Of a DNA stretch of 64,000 nucleotides, positions 15,221 to 22,891 are shown piece after piece. This stretch comes from an uncultured Roseibium sp. (GTDB lineage: Bacteria; Pseudomonadota; Alphaproteobacteria; Rhizobiales; Stappiaceae), in NCBI RefSeq assembly GCF_963675985.1, contig NZ_OY780957.1:1751447-1815446 (forward strand), read 5' to 3'. A program made the position numbers and the translations under genes. The notes below the pieces were generated by a model. It saw only the letters and a list, made by a program, of their open reading frames with translations, was not told where the DNA came from and did no database searches. Position 1 is the first letter of the stretch, and each line of letters opens with the position of its first letter.

Positions 15221-15590
15221 ATTATTGTCATTTCCTGTATTTGATTTTGAGTTGATGAAAAAAGTGCGGTCATCTGCTCATCTAAATACATCGAAGCTTT
15301 CGGAAATTGCGGGATTAACCTCAGAGGATCTTGAAAAAATTGGGCTTTTGAAGGACGAGCTGGAAATTGCTGAGCTGAGCTCTGGGGACGGAAGTTCAAC
15401 TATGACCGTTCGAATGTCCAAGAAAACGAATGCGCTTCTTGAAGAGCTAATGGTGGGTATTCACTCTAAAGTTGGTGTCATTTCTAGGGCGTTGGCAATT
15501 ATGAAGTTTATAAAAGATGCAGAAGATAGAGGAGGTAAAATATTGGTTGAGGAAAAGAATGGAGATATTAAAGAAATACATTTCTTTTAA
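15207..15590 (+). CDS. small protein with ribbon-helix-helix-like segment
   Basis: 127 aa, starting at an ATG inside the end of the previous gene. Residues 65-110 contain TMTVRMSKKTNALLEELMVG followed by KVGVISRALAIMKFIKDAED. This resembles a ribbon-helix-helix fold of the kind found in small repressors and antitoxins, with a terminal strand KILVEEKNGDIKEIHFF. The N-terminal half is helical and unknown. AT-rich like its partner. It could be the regulator or antitoxin of the pair with the 301-aa protein; this is a guess from size, order and overlap. Confidence 0.6.
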   Translation: MTENKLLSFPVFDFELMKKVRSSAHLNTSKLSEIAGLTSEDLEKIGLLKDELEIAELSSGDGSSTMTVRMSKKTNALLEELMVGIHSKVGVISRALAIMKFIKDAEDRGGKILVEEKNGDIKEIHFF

Positions 15591-15621
15591 TAAAAAATAT
15601 TAATATCGGGAGTGGTAGCTG

Positions 15622-16884
15622 CTATTGGGAACTCGTTAAAATCCGTCTGTGAATGTCAATTATCCTGCCGATCTCGCCGCCCAGGAAACGCTCCCATTCT
15701 TCCATAAGGCGCCGCCGCTTTTCTAAAGCGGTCGAGCGGCGATAAGCTCGCTCGACCTCATCGCCCACCTTGTGAGCAAGGGCGGCTTCGGCGATTTCCC
15801 GCGGAAAGCTGGTCTTATCGCCAGCCCAGTCGCGGAAGGATGACCGGAAGCCGTGGGCCGTGATCCCTTCGCGGTCCATGCGTTTGAACAGCGACTTGAA
15901 GACCATATCGGAAAGGGGTTTCCCCTCCTTCGCGCCTGGGAACACAAGCCCCTTCTTGCCCGAGAATGGTGCGACCGTATCAAGTACCGCGATCATGGCA
16001 TCTGTGAGGGGCACCTGATGCGACTCTCCTGCCTTCATCCTCTCGCCCGGCACCGTCCAGACCTTGTTCTTGAAATCGAATTCCGACCAGTCAGCGCCTC
16101 TGACCTCGCCAGATCGCGCGGCAGTCAGGATGAGGAACTCCAAAGCGCGGGCACTCACGGCCTCACGCTGACGAAGATCGGTCATGAAAGCCGGCAATTC
16201 CTGATAGGGCAGGGCGGAATGGTGGCCGCGTTGCAGCTTCTTTCTCTCCGAAAGCAGATGTTCCAGATGCCCTTTCCACCGGGCGGGGTTTTCGCCCTCG
16301 CGGAGACCCTTCACCTTGGCCGCGTCCAGCACCTGTTCAATGCGACCTCGTAGCCGCGAGGCCGTCTCCTGTTTCGTTGCCCATACGGGTTGCAGGACAG
16401 TCAAAACGTCCTCCGTGCTGATCGTATCAATGCGCTTCCGCCGAAGGCTCTTGCAGTAGGCGTCGCCGAGCGTTTGCTCCCACTGATAAAGGTGCTTGGC
16501 GTTGCGAAACTGGCTTTTGCGCCCCTCGATGAACTCATCTGCGAACTTGCCCAATGTGGGGATCTCTTTCGCCGCGGCATGAGCGGCTTCGGCAGCGCGG
16601 CGCACCTCAAGCGGACTGCGTGGCGGATGCTCATCAAGCATCCGCCGGTAATCGAGCGCGAGATTGCGGGCGGCAGCAAGGGAGACATCGTCTTTGTCGG
16701 CGCCCGCGCGTCCCAACCCCATCTCTATCCGGCGTCCATCCCATCGATAGACAAACAGCCAAGAGCGGGCGTTTCCCTTTACCTGGAGATAGAGGCCGCC
16801 GCCGTCAGCATGTCGACCATCCTTGAGGACCGCAGTCGCGGCTTTCGGGGGCAATAAATTCGTCGGGTTTTTCCGTCTCGCCAT
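15622..16884 (-). CDS. P4-type tyrosine integrase
   Basis: 420 aa. The N-terminal arm-binding DUF4102-type domain (TAVLKDGRHADGGGLYLQVK, RIEMGLG) is followed by a core-binding SAM-like region and the catalytic domain. Visible motifs are ILTAARSGEVRGADWSEFD (first Arg), TAHGFRSSFRDWAG (His-x-x-Arg) and ALAHKVGDEVERAYRRS (His and Tyr nucleophile). It recombines the 3' end of tRNA-Ala. The start at 16884 is chosen for the family N-terminus; its ribosome-binding region is itself part of the right arm-type repeat (16889-16915), so the integrase may repress its own synthesis. Confidence 0.95.
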   Translation of the reverse strand: MARRKNPTNLLPPKAATAVLKDGRHADGGGLYLQVKGNARSWLFVYRWDGRRIEMGLGRAGADKDDVSLAAARNLALDYRRMLDEHPPRSPLEVRRAAEAAHAAAKEIPTLGKFADEFIEGRKSQFRNAKHLYQWEQTLGDAYCKSLRRKRIDTISTEDVLTVLQPVWATKQETASRLRGRIEQVLDAAKVKGLREGENPARWKGHLEHLLSERKKLQRGHHSALPYQELPAFMTDLRQREAVSARALEFLILTAARSGEVRGADWSEFDFKNKVWTVPGERMKAGESHQVPLTDAMIAVLDTVAPFSGKKGLVFPGAKEGKPLSDMVFKSLFKRMDREGITAHGFRSSFRDWAGDKTSFPREIAEAALAHKVGDEVERAYRRSTALEKRRRLMEEWERFLGGEIGRIIDIHRRILTSSQ

Positions 16885-16888
16885 GTTC

Positions 16889-16915
16889 CTACCCCACCAA
16901 CTACCCCACCATAAC
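16889..16915 (+). repeat. right arm-type repeat, overlapping the integrase start region
   Basis: CTACCCCACCAACTACCCC followed by ACCATAAC, two tandem CCCCACCA boxes, matching 3156-3182 at 24 of 27 positions. It lies 5 bases upstream of the integrase ATG (reverse strand) and 115 bp inside attR. It is probably both an arm-type site for integration and an autoregulatory site. Confidence 0.6.
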
Positions 16916-17030
16916 GCGGAGAAAGGCATGAACATTGGCATACATCAGAAAACAGTCGATGGAAATATCCAATTGATTTCAATGGGTAATAAAGACGGAT
17001 GAAGACAACGGCGGACACTGGTTTGGTGGA

Positions 17031-17049
17031 CCTTGGCTCCACCATCTCC
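17031..17049 (+). repeat. right attachment site (attR core)
   Basis: Exact 19-bp copy of the tRNA-Ala 3' end (CCTTGGCTCCACCATCTCC), here without a tRNA. It marks the outer end of the 14-kb element. Ordinary chromosomal genes resume at 17275; the 225 bp in between shows no gene. Confidence 0.93.
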
Positions 17050-17274
17050 TTCTCGCGATGAGAAGTTTTTCTTCAAAAGAAAAATATGCTCCGTTGATCG
17101 CCTCCAAAGGCGTGCGCCCACGTCCGCGCCCGGATCGACGGCCTTCAGTCGTTGAGTGTCTTTCCGGTCAGCTTCCGCTTTGCGCCCCATTTCGGTCGTT
17201 CGGGCGGCTGCGGCGGCTGGCTGAAAGCCGAAGTCGACTTGGTTTGCGACGGCGAAACGCCATCTGGACGGGCG

Positions 17275-17913
17275 CTACCGCGCAATCGATAGCGCGAACG
17301 GGGCGAAGCCGTGATTGGCGATGATATGCGGCACGAAATGCATGAAGGCTTCGGGTCCGCGGGCGCTGGTGATCGGCCCGAGATCTTCAATGACCTCCTC
17401 CTGCCAGCCCATGGTCAGAAGGAGCGCACGCACCCGTTCCTTGGCACTCGCTTCATTGCCGCTAAGAAAGACGGTTGGCATGGAGGAGAGGCAATCCGGA
17501 TTAGCCATCACCGCAAACAGCATCGTATTGAGGGTCTTCACCACCGCGGTATCCGGAAGCGCTGCCTGCAAATGTTCGGCGATGGAACTGTCCGGGTAGA
17601 AAAGACCGATCGGCATCCCGGCTTCGTCGCGCCGCATGGCGTTGGAAACATCGACAAGGACCTTGCCCGCCAGTTCCGGCTGTAAGGGGCCAAGGAATGC
17701 AACGCTCGTTTCGCCCGGCGTTGCGTTGAAGATGATGTCCGAAGCAGCGATGGCCTTGCTTGTCGACATGAATTTCGTATCGGGTCCGGTCCACCGGTCG
17801 CTCGGCATTTCAGGATCGACGATGCCGACGACAAAATCCTTGCCGGACGCTTTGAGGCGGGTAGCGATAGCCGAGGCGACGCGCTCCGATCCGAGGATAG
17901 CGATATTGGTCAT
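17275..17913 (-). CDS. NAD(P)-binding oxidoreductase, F420/NADP reductase-like
   Basis: 212 aa with an N-terminal Rossmann fold. MTNIAILGSERVASAIATRL is a variant of the G-x-G-x-x-A/G loop, then SDIIFNATPGETSVAF and AGKVLVDVSNAMRRDEAGMP, which match the NADP oxidoreductase family that includes coenzyme F420-dependent reductases. VVKTLNTMLFAVMANPD and MGWQEEVIEDLGPITSARGP complete the family pattern. The substrate is unknown; many proteobacterial members are NADPH-dependent. It lies 27 bases downstream of the IMPase-like gene on the same strand, so the two probably form an operon divergent from the TetR regulator. Confidence 0.8.
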   Translation of the reverse strand: MTNIAILGSERVASAIATRLKASGKDFVVGIVDPEMPSDRWTGPDTKFMSTSKAIAASDIIFNATPGETSVAFLGPLQPELAGKVLVDVSNAMRRDEAGMPIGLFYPDSSIAEHLQAALPDTAVVKTLNTMLFAVMANPDCLSSMPTVFLSGNEASAKERVRALLLTMGWQEEVIEDLGPITSARGPEAFMHFVPHIIANHGFAPFALSIAR

Positions 17914-17940
17914 GATATTGTCCTTGTCTTTTCGCCATCT

Positions 17941-18744
17941 TCAAACGAGTGGCGACAGTGCCGTGGTGACGGCGCGGCTCAGCGCCGGAGTGGTTGCGAC
18001 GAAGTGCTCGCTTTCGAACGACCAGGGAGCGCCATTGGCATCGGTGATCACACCGCCGGCTTCTTCGACCAGGAGCGCGCCTGAGACGATCCCGGACAGA
18101 ACATCACTGAACTGCCAGAACGCATCCATCCGCCCGGCGGCGACCTGCACGAGTTGCACCGTTGCCGGGACCGAGACGCGCACCGTCAGCGCGGTCTGCA
18201 TCATCCGCGTGACTGACGCCCCGATCTGCTCATAGGTCTTCCGTGATTCTCCGGGCTTGGCTTGCCCAGTGCCAACCATCGCCGCCTTGATCTCTGTCTT
18301 GGCGGAAACGTTAAGTGGCACGTCGTTCTGCCACGACCCGGCGCCTCTGCTGGCGGAGTAGGTATCGCCCGTCAGGGGAAAATGCACCGCGGTGACGACA
18401 GGTCTGTTGTCACGGATCAGCGTCGCGCTGATGCACCAATCGGTCATGCCATGTATCTGGTTGATCGCGCCTTCGACCGGATCGACGATCCACCATTCCC
18501 CCAGCGGCAGCAGGCCGGTTGCCAGTTCGTCTTCGACCACACGCGCTTCAGGGCGCACCTTGGCGAGATGTTCTCGCAAGATACGCATCGAAACCGCGTC
18601 ATTTGCTTCGATGCGTGCGTTGATGTCAGCCCGATCCGTCGGGCGGGTGTCGATGGAAAATCGCGCCTTGATCGCGTTGGCTGCGGCGATCACGGCGTCT
18701 TTCGTTGCGGAGAGCAAACCATGATCGGTTACATCGGTATTCAT
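17941..18744 (-). CDS. inositol monophosphatase family protein with altered metal site
   Basis: 267 aa, normal length for the IMPase/CysQ superfamily. EDELATG matches the first metal motif. The second motif, normally DP(I/V)DGTxNF, reads DPVEGAINQIHG, so the second Asp is Glu. The C-terminal motif, normally W-D-x-A-A-G before LLVEEAGG, reads LSGIVSGALLVEEAGG, so that Asp is lost. The fold is clear, but two metal ligands differ, so activity may be altered or lost. It shares a promoter region of 76 bases with the divergent TetR gene, which probably controls it. Confidence 0.8.
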   Translation of the reverse strand: MNTDVTDHGLLSATKDAVIAAANAIKARFSIDTRPTDRADINARIEANDAVSMRILREHLAKVRPEARVVEDELATGLLPLGEWWIVDPVEGAINQIHGMTDWCISATLIRDNRPVVTAVHFPLTGDTYSASRGAGSWQNDVPLNVSAKTEIKAAMVGTGQAKPGESRKTYEQIGASVTRMMQTALTVRVSVPATVQLVQVAAGRMDAFWQFSDVLSGIVSGALLVEEAGGVITDANGAPWSFESEHFVATTPALSRAVTTALSPLV

Positions 18745-18820
18745 TTCGATTTTCCTGGTGCCTAAAGCCGATGGACTATAAATATGAGCTATCGCTCACT
18801 TTTAAAACTCGCATTCCACG

Positions 18821-19435
18821 ATGTCTCGACCAGACGGAAAAACACCCCACAAGCCCCGGAAAACACCGCGTCAGGCGCGGTCAGGCGCGACGGTCGATGC
18901 CATTCTCGAAGCAGCCGCTCGCATTTTGGAGCGCTCCGGCTTCGATGGATATTCCACCAATGCCATCGCCAGGCGTGCCGGTGTGAGTATTGGCTCGCTC
19001 TATCAATATTTCCCGGGTAAGGACGCGATCACCGCCGCGCTGATCGAGCGCGAACAGGAGGCACTGTGGAAGGATATTGCGAGAATTGAAGCGGCGCCAG
19101 GCAGCTCTGATCCATTGCGGTCGCTTATCATGATCGCCGTAACGCATCAGTTACGCCGCCCCGTATTGGCCCGGATACTGGACGTTGAAGAACAACGGTT
19201 GCCGCGAGACATCGTTCCATCCCGCCTTGCAGAGCAACTCATAACCACCGTCAACAACTGCGTCGAAGCTGTCGGTTATGAAACTCATATGGAAGATATG
19301 ACCACGGCCAGGGATATCATTGCGATAATCAGGGGGATGGTTGATGCGGCGGGGCAATATGGTGAGCATGACATGCAAGCGCTCGCAAACCGCATCTATC
19401 GCGCCGTCGCTGGCTATCTGAGTTGCAAGGTATAG
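18821..19435 (+). CDS. TetR family regulator
   Basis: 204 aa. The N-terminal helix-turn-helix is typical of TetR proteins: VDAILEAAARILERSGFDGY, then STNAIARRAGVSIGSLYQYF and PGKDAITAALIE. The ligand domain is variable. The gene is divergent from the IMPase-like/reductase pair with only 76 bases between starts, so it probably represses that operon and itself. The inducing ligand cannot be told from sequence. Confidence 0.93.
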   Translation: MSRPDGKTPHKPRKTPRQARSGATVDAILEAAARILERSGFDGYSTNAIARRAGVSIGSLYQYFPGKDAITAALIEREQEALWKDIARIEAAPGSSDPLRSLIMIAVTHQLRRPVLARILDVEEQRLPRDIVPSRLAEQLITTVNNCVEAVGYETHMEDMTTARDIIAIIRGMVDAAGQYGEHDMQALANRIYRAVAGYLSCKV

Positions 19436-19667
19436 CCTGAGCAGATGATGTCACATTTTTCGGCGCATCACCGTTTGCCTTTTAGGTGGCGTCTATGAAT
19501 AGACCCGCCGTGAGCCAAAAAAGTCGTCGTTTCCCACCTGAAATCATCGCGCGGTTAGTATTGCTTCCCATCAAGCCTGCGCCTGATGGAGGAAAGGCGG
19601 GCCTGTCGGGTCAGCCCTGCGCCGATTCACACCTGTTGAATATCTGCCTCGCCCGGTTTGCGTCGGC

Positions 19668-19803
19668 AAGCCGCAGGGCTAAGCGGCTTTGCTGACGCTG
19701 GGCAGATTGCGCCGGGACGCCAGCATGTCTTGCGCCGTGTCCAGCCGCGCGTTGCGCAGGGCCTGCATCGGGCTTTGCCTGTAGATGAGCCGGAAGCCCC
19801 TTT
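19668..19803 (-). pseudogene. relict of an AraC-type regulator C-terminus
   Basis: About 135 bases closely match part of the helix-turn-helix region of the intact AraC gene at 33119-34108 (compare 33190-33325). The reading IYRQSPMQALRNARLDTAQD is shared almost exactly with that protein. No start, ligand domain or stop remains, and the frame ends at once. It is a leftover of a duplicated AraC gene just upstream of the GbsR-type gene. The rest of 19436-19845 holds no gene. Confidence 0.75.
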
Positions 19804-19845
19804 GCCGTCGTCCGAACCTACTGCACCTCCGGTTGAAAAAAGCCC

Positions 19846-19890
19846 TTGACTCGTGTTCTTTTATGTCAGATATTTCTGTCATGACAGAAA
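19846..19890 (+). promoter_or_regulatory. promoter and operator of the GbsR-type gene
   Basis: TTGACT (19846-19851) and GATATT (19869-19874) are spaced 17 bp. The perfect 18-bp palindrome TTTCTGTCATGACAGAAA (19873-19890) overlaps the -10 and the predicted transcription start, and its central ATG (19881) is the likely start codon. A matching palindrome lies before the next operon (20626-20645), so this is probably the regulator's own binding site. Confidence 0.65.
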
Positions 19891-20441
19891 TTATCGAAAA
19901 TGACAGGCAGTCGGCGAAAGAGAAGTTCATCCTTTACTGGGGGGACATGGGCAGCCAGTGGGGCGTGAACCGCTCGGTGGCGCAGATCCATGCGCTGCTG
20001 TATCTCAGCACGCATCCGTTGAACGCGGAGCAGATTTCCGAGGAACTGGGAATCGCGCGTTCCAACGTCTCCAACTCGCTGAAGGAGCTTGTCAACTGGC
20101 GGCTCATCCAGCGGGTCCCGGTCGCGGGCGACCGGCGCGAGCACTTCGTCGCGGAAACCGACGTCTGGGAAATGGCGCTGCTCATCACCAAGGGCCGGAA
20201 ACAGCGCGAGATCGATCCCGCCATCAAGGCCATCGATATCTGCGTCAACGAAGCGGAAAGCGAACCCGGCATCAATCCGGTCGTCCGCGAACGGATGCGC
20301 AACATGCAGGACTTCCTGCAAACGGCCGACCGCTGGCACGAACAGATGCTGGCGATCCCGAAATCGAAACTCGCCACCTTGATGAAGATGGGGGACAAGG
20401 TCCTGAATCTTCTGAAGATCGGCGGCAAGAAAACCAAATAG
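19881..20441 (+). CDS. GbsR/MarR family regulator
   Basis: 186 aa. KEKFILYWGDMGSQWGVNRS followed by VAQIHALLYLSTHPLNAEQI and SEELGIARSNVSNSLKELVN is the GbsR-type winged helix, then RREHFVAETDVWEMALLITK, typical of this subfamily. It probably represses itself and the DUF4166/epimerase operon through matching palindromes. The start at 19881 is preferred because the predicted promoter would place transcription initiation there (leaderless); an ATG at 19863 would lie inside the promoter. No ribosome site precedes either. Confidence 0.88.
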   Translation: MTEIIENDRQSAKEKFILYWGDMGSQWGVNRSVAQIHALLYLSTHPLNAEQISEELGIARSNVSNSLKELVNWRLIQRVPVAGDRREHFVAETDVWEMALLITKGRKQREIDPAIKAIDICVNEAESEPGINPVVRERMRNMQDFLQTADRWHEQMLAIPKSKLATLMKMGDKVLNLLKIGGKKTK

Positions 20442-20625
20442 CGTGGTGGATTTGAAATGCGCCTTATTGCAACAGCGGATACCGGAGCGGATTTCAAATC
20501 CAAAAACCACACGAGAAACTTATACTTGCGAGTCACCCCTTTGAATCTGAAGTTCGTTCGGAGTGTGCTTAAAAATGAGACGAACTTCAGCTTCGGGTGA
20601 CTGGCTCAAAATTTTTTTGCTCATT

Positions 20626-20645
20626 ATTTCTGTAAATACAGAAAT
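20626..20645 (+). promoter_or_regulatory. GbsR-type operator before the DUF4166 operon
   Basis: ATTTCTGTA-AA-TACAGAAAT has perfect 9-bp arms. The outer half TTTCTGT..ACAGAAA is identical to the palindrome at the GbsR-type gene start. It lies 26 bp before the DUF4166 start codon, where it would block transcription of the pair. Confidence 0.65.
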
Positions 20646-20671
20646 TACGGATAAATAGGAAAAGGTGCAGC

Positions 20672-21319
20672 ATGCAACACGACCGCTCCACCCCGCAGTG
20701 TCAGGTCCTTGCCGACCGCCGCTTCCGCGACCTCTTGGGCCGAACCGCCTGGAACACGCTTCCGCCCGCCGTGCGTCACCGTTTCGGCAAGCGTCTGACA
20801 GGCGGGGCGAGCACCGTCTATCAGGGCGTCGTCGTGACCATGCGGATGAACCCTGCCGGATACGTGCTCGCCCAGTTTGCCCGGGTCTTCGGCGGACCGC
20901 TCCCTTATGATCTGTCGTCGATCGATCAGCCGGCCGTGGTGTCCGTTACCGAAGACGGCGCCCGAGACGGCCAGTTCTGGAGCCGCCAGTACGGACGGGC
21001 CGCAGGCTTTCCGCAGGTCATTCACAGCTCGAAACGCTTTGCCGGCCCGACCGGCATCGAAGAATACATCGGATACGGCATCGGCATCGCGCTGCGGGTC
21101 AGCGCGGACCGCTACGGCCTGACCTTCCAGAGCGACCACTACTTTCTGCAGGTCGCCGGGCAGAAGCTGCGGCTGCCCGCATGGCTCCAGCCCGGTGCGC
21201 TCACCATTACCCACCGCGATCTGGGCGATACCCGGTTTCTGTTTTCCCTCACCCTCAAGAGCCGCCTTCTGGGCGAACTTATCCGCCAGGACGCGCTCTT
21301 TCACGACATGGAGATATGA
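20672..21319 (+). CDS. DUF4166 domain protein
   Basis: 215 aa, spanned by a DUF4166-type domain: FRDLLGRTAWNTLPPAVRHR, YQGVVVTMRMNPAGYVLAQF and WSRQYGRAAGFPQVIHSSKR are characteristic. The function of the domain is unknown; it is often found next to or fused with short-chain dehydrogenases and epimerases, as here. There is no signal peptide. Its stop overlaps an ATG of the next gene, so the two are co-translated. Probably repressed by the adjacent GbsR-type protein. Confidence 0.85.
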   Translation: MQHDRSTPQCQVLADRRFRDLLGRTAWNTLPPAVRHRFGKRLTGGASTVYQGVVVTMRMNPAGYVLAQFARVFGGPLPYDLSSIDQPAVVSVTEDGARDGQFWSRQYGRAAGFPQVIHSSKRFAGPTGIEEYIGYGIGIALRVSADRYGLTFQSDHYFLQVAGQKLRLPAWLQPGALTITHRDLGDTRFLFSLTLKSRLLGELIRQDALFHDMEI

Positions 21320-21321
21320 TC

Positions 21322-22815
21322 ATGGACAATCCTCTTTTATGGACGCTGATCTCCATCCAGATTTTCATGGGCGCCTTCGACACGCTCGTGCATCACGAAG
21401 GCAGTGAGCGGCTCGCCTGGCGCCCCTCCCAGAAAACCGAACTGCGGCTGCACGGGGTGCGGAATTTCTTCTATGCGGTGATCTTCGTCTGCTTCGGCTG
21501 GCTTGAGCCGCACGGCGCCTTCACCGTGACGCTGGCAGCAATCCTCCTCGCCGAGGTGCTGATAACCCTGTGGGATTTCGTCGAGGAGGACATGACCCGC
21601 AAGCTGCCCTGGACGGAGCGGATCAATCACACGCTTCTGGCGCTGAACTACGGTGCGATCCTGGCCCTGGCCGCCCCGGTCCTGTGGCAGTGGTCGGTTC
21701 TGCCGACAGCGCTCGTTCCCGTCAGCTACGGCTGGTGGAGCGTGCTGGCCACCGTGTCGGCCATCGGCGTCGGCCTCTTCAGCGCCCGCGATCTTATGGC
21801 CGCGGCGCGCAGCGACCGTCTGGATCGCGGAGACCCGGCGGATCTGGTGGCAGCCCTGCCGCCGCGCCAGAGTATTCTGATCACCGGCGGCACCGGCTTC
21901 ATCGGCCGGCGGCTGGTGCAGGCACTGGTCGCGGCCGGTCATTTCGTGACCGTCCTCACCCGCGATCCGCGCAACGCGGACGGGCTGGCCCATCCGGTCC
22001 GCGTGATCACCGGCCTTAATCAGGTGCATGACGCGGATCGTTTCGATGCCATCGTGAACCTTGCCGGCGACCCGATCGCAAACGGGTTATGGACCGCGAG
22101 GAAACGCGCGCGCATCATCGGGTCCCGTGTAGAAATGACGGAGGCGGTGCACGCGCTGATCAGGCGCCTGGAGCACAAGCCCGGATGCCTGATCAACGGC
22201 TCCGCCATCGGCTGGTACGGCCTGCGCGGCGATGAAACATTGAGCGAAGACGCCGCTTCAGCGCCCGCCTTCGTCCATGAGGTCTGCGACACTTGGGAGC
22301 AGGCGGCCAACAGCATCGCGGAAGAGGGCGTCCGCGTCGTCGTCCTCCGCATCGGCCTTGTTCTCGGCGTCGACGGCGGCATGCTCGCCAATCTCCTGAC
22401 ACCGTTCGAGTTCGGCGGAGGCGGGGTGCTCGGCACCGGGCGGCAGTGGATGTCGTGGATCGAGCATGATGACCTGATCCGGGTCATTGCCCGCGCCATC
22501 GGCGATGACAGTCTCCGCGGTACAGTCAACGCGACCGCGCCCGAACCGGTCCGCAATGCCGACTTCACCCGCGCGCTTGCCCGGGCCCTGTACCGTCCGG
22601 CGGTCCTGCGCTTTCCCGCATGGCTGCTTTCGCGCGTTCTGGGAGACATGGGCCGGGAAACGATGCTCGCCGGTCAGCGTGTCATCCCGTCAAGGCTTCT
22701 GGCTGCCGGCTTCATGTTTCGGCATCCGAGCCTGGAGCCGATGCTGCGGTCCGTTACCGGCGCGAAAGTCGGCATTCCCCTGAAGGCCGAACGGAAGGTC
22801 ACATCGGTGGCCTGA
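21322..22815 (+). CDS. membrane-anchored TIGR01777-type epimerase/SDR protein
   Basis: 497 aa. The N-terminal ~160 residues form about four membrane segments (IFMGAFDTLVHH, FFYAVIFVCFGWLE, LALNYGAILALAAPVLWQWS, WWSVLATVSAIGVGLF). The rest is a TIGR01777-type epimerase: ILITGGTGFIGRRLVQALVA (NAD-binding), VNLAGDPIANGLWTARKRAR, LINGSAIGWYGLRGDE and MSWIEHDDLIRVIARAI. Such fusions are known in proteobacteria; the substrate is unknown. The ATG at 21322 has GGAGAT at the right distance; an in-frame ATG at 21316 overlaps the previous stop. Confidence 0.85.
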   Translation: MDNPLLWTLISIQIFMGAFDTLVHHEGSERLAWRPSQKTELRLHGVRNFFYAVIFVCFGWLEPHGAFTVTLAAILLAEVLITLWDFVEEDMTRKLPWTERINHTLLALNYGAILALAAPVLWQWSVLPTALVPVSYGWWSVLATVSAIGVGLFSARDLMAAARSDRLDRGDPADLVAALPPRQSILITGGTGFIGRRLVQALVAAGHFVTVLTRDPRNADGLAHPVRVITGLNQVHDADRFDAIVNLAGDPIANGLWTARKRARIIGSRVEMTEAVHALIRRLEHKPGCLINGSAIGWYGLRGDETLSEDAASAPAFVHEVCDTWEQAANSIAEEGVRVVVLRIGLVLGVDGGMLANLLTPFEFGGGGVLGTGRQWMSWIEHDDLIRVIARAIGDDSLRGTVNATAPEPVRNADFTRALARALYRPAVLRFPAWLLSRVLGDMGRETMLAGQRVIPSRLLAAGFMFRHPSLEPMLRSVTGAKVGIPLKAERKVTSVA

Positions 22816-22860
22816 TGCGGCAGTATGCCCAATAAGGACGGCGATTGAAAAGGGCGTCAA

Positions 22861-22877
22861 CTTCCATAATATGGAAG
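22861..22877. promoter_or_regulatory. IclR-type palindromic operator
   Basis: CTTCCATAATATGGAAG is a perfect palindrome around a central A, 14 bp before the IclR start. TTCCATAATATGGAA recurs exactly at 26811-26825 between tctC and the flavin reductase operon. IclR proteins commonly bind such short palindromes at their own and at target promoters. Confidence 0.75.
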
Positions 22878-22891
22878 ACTTGGGAGCGTCC

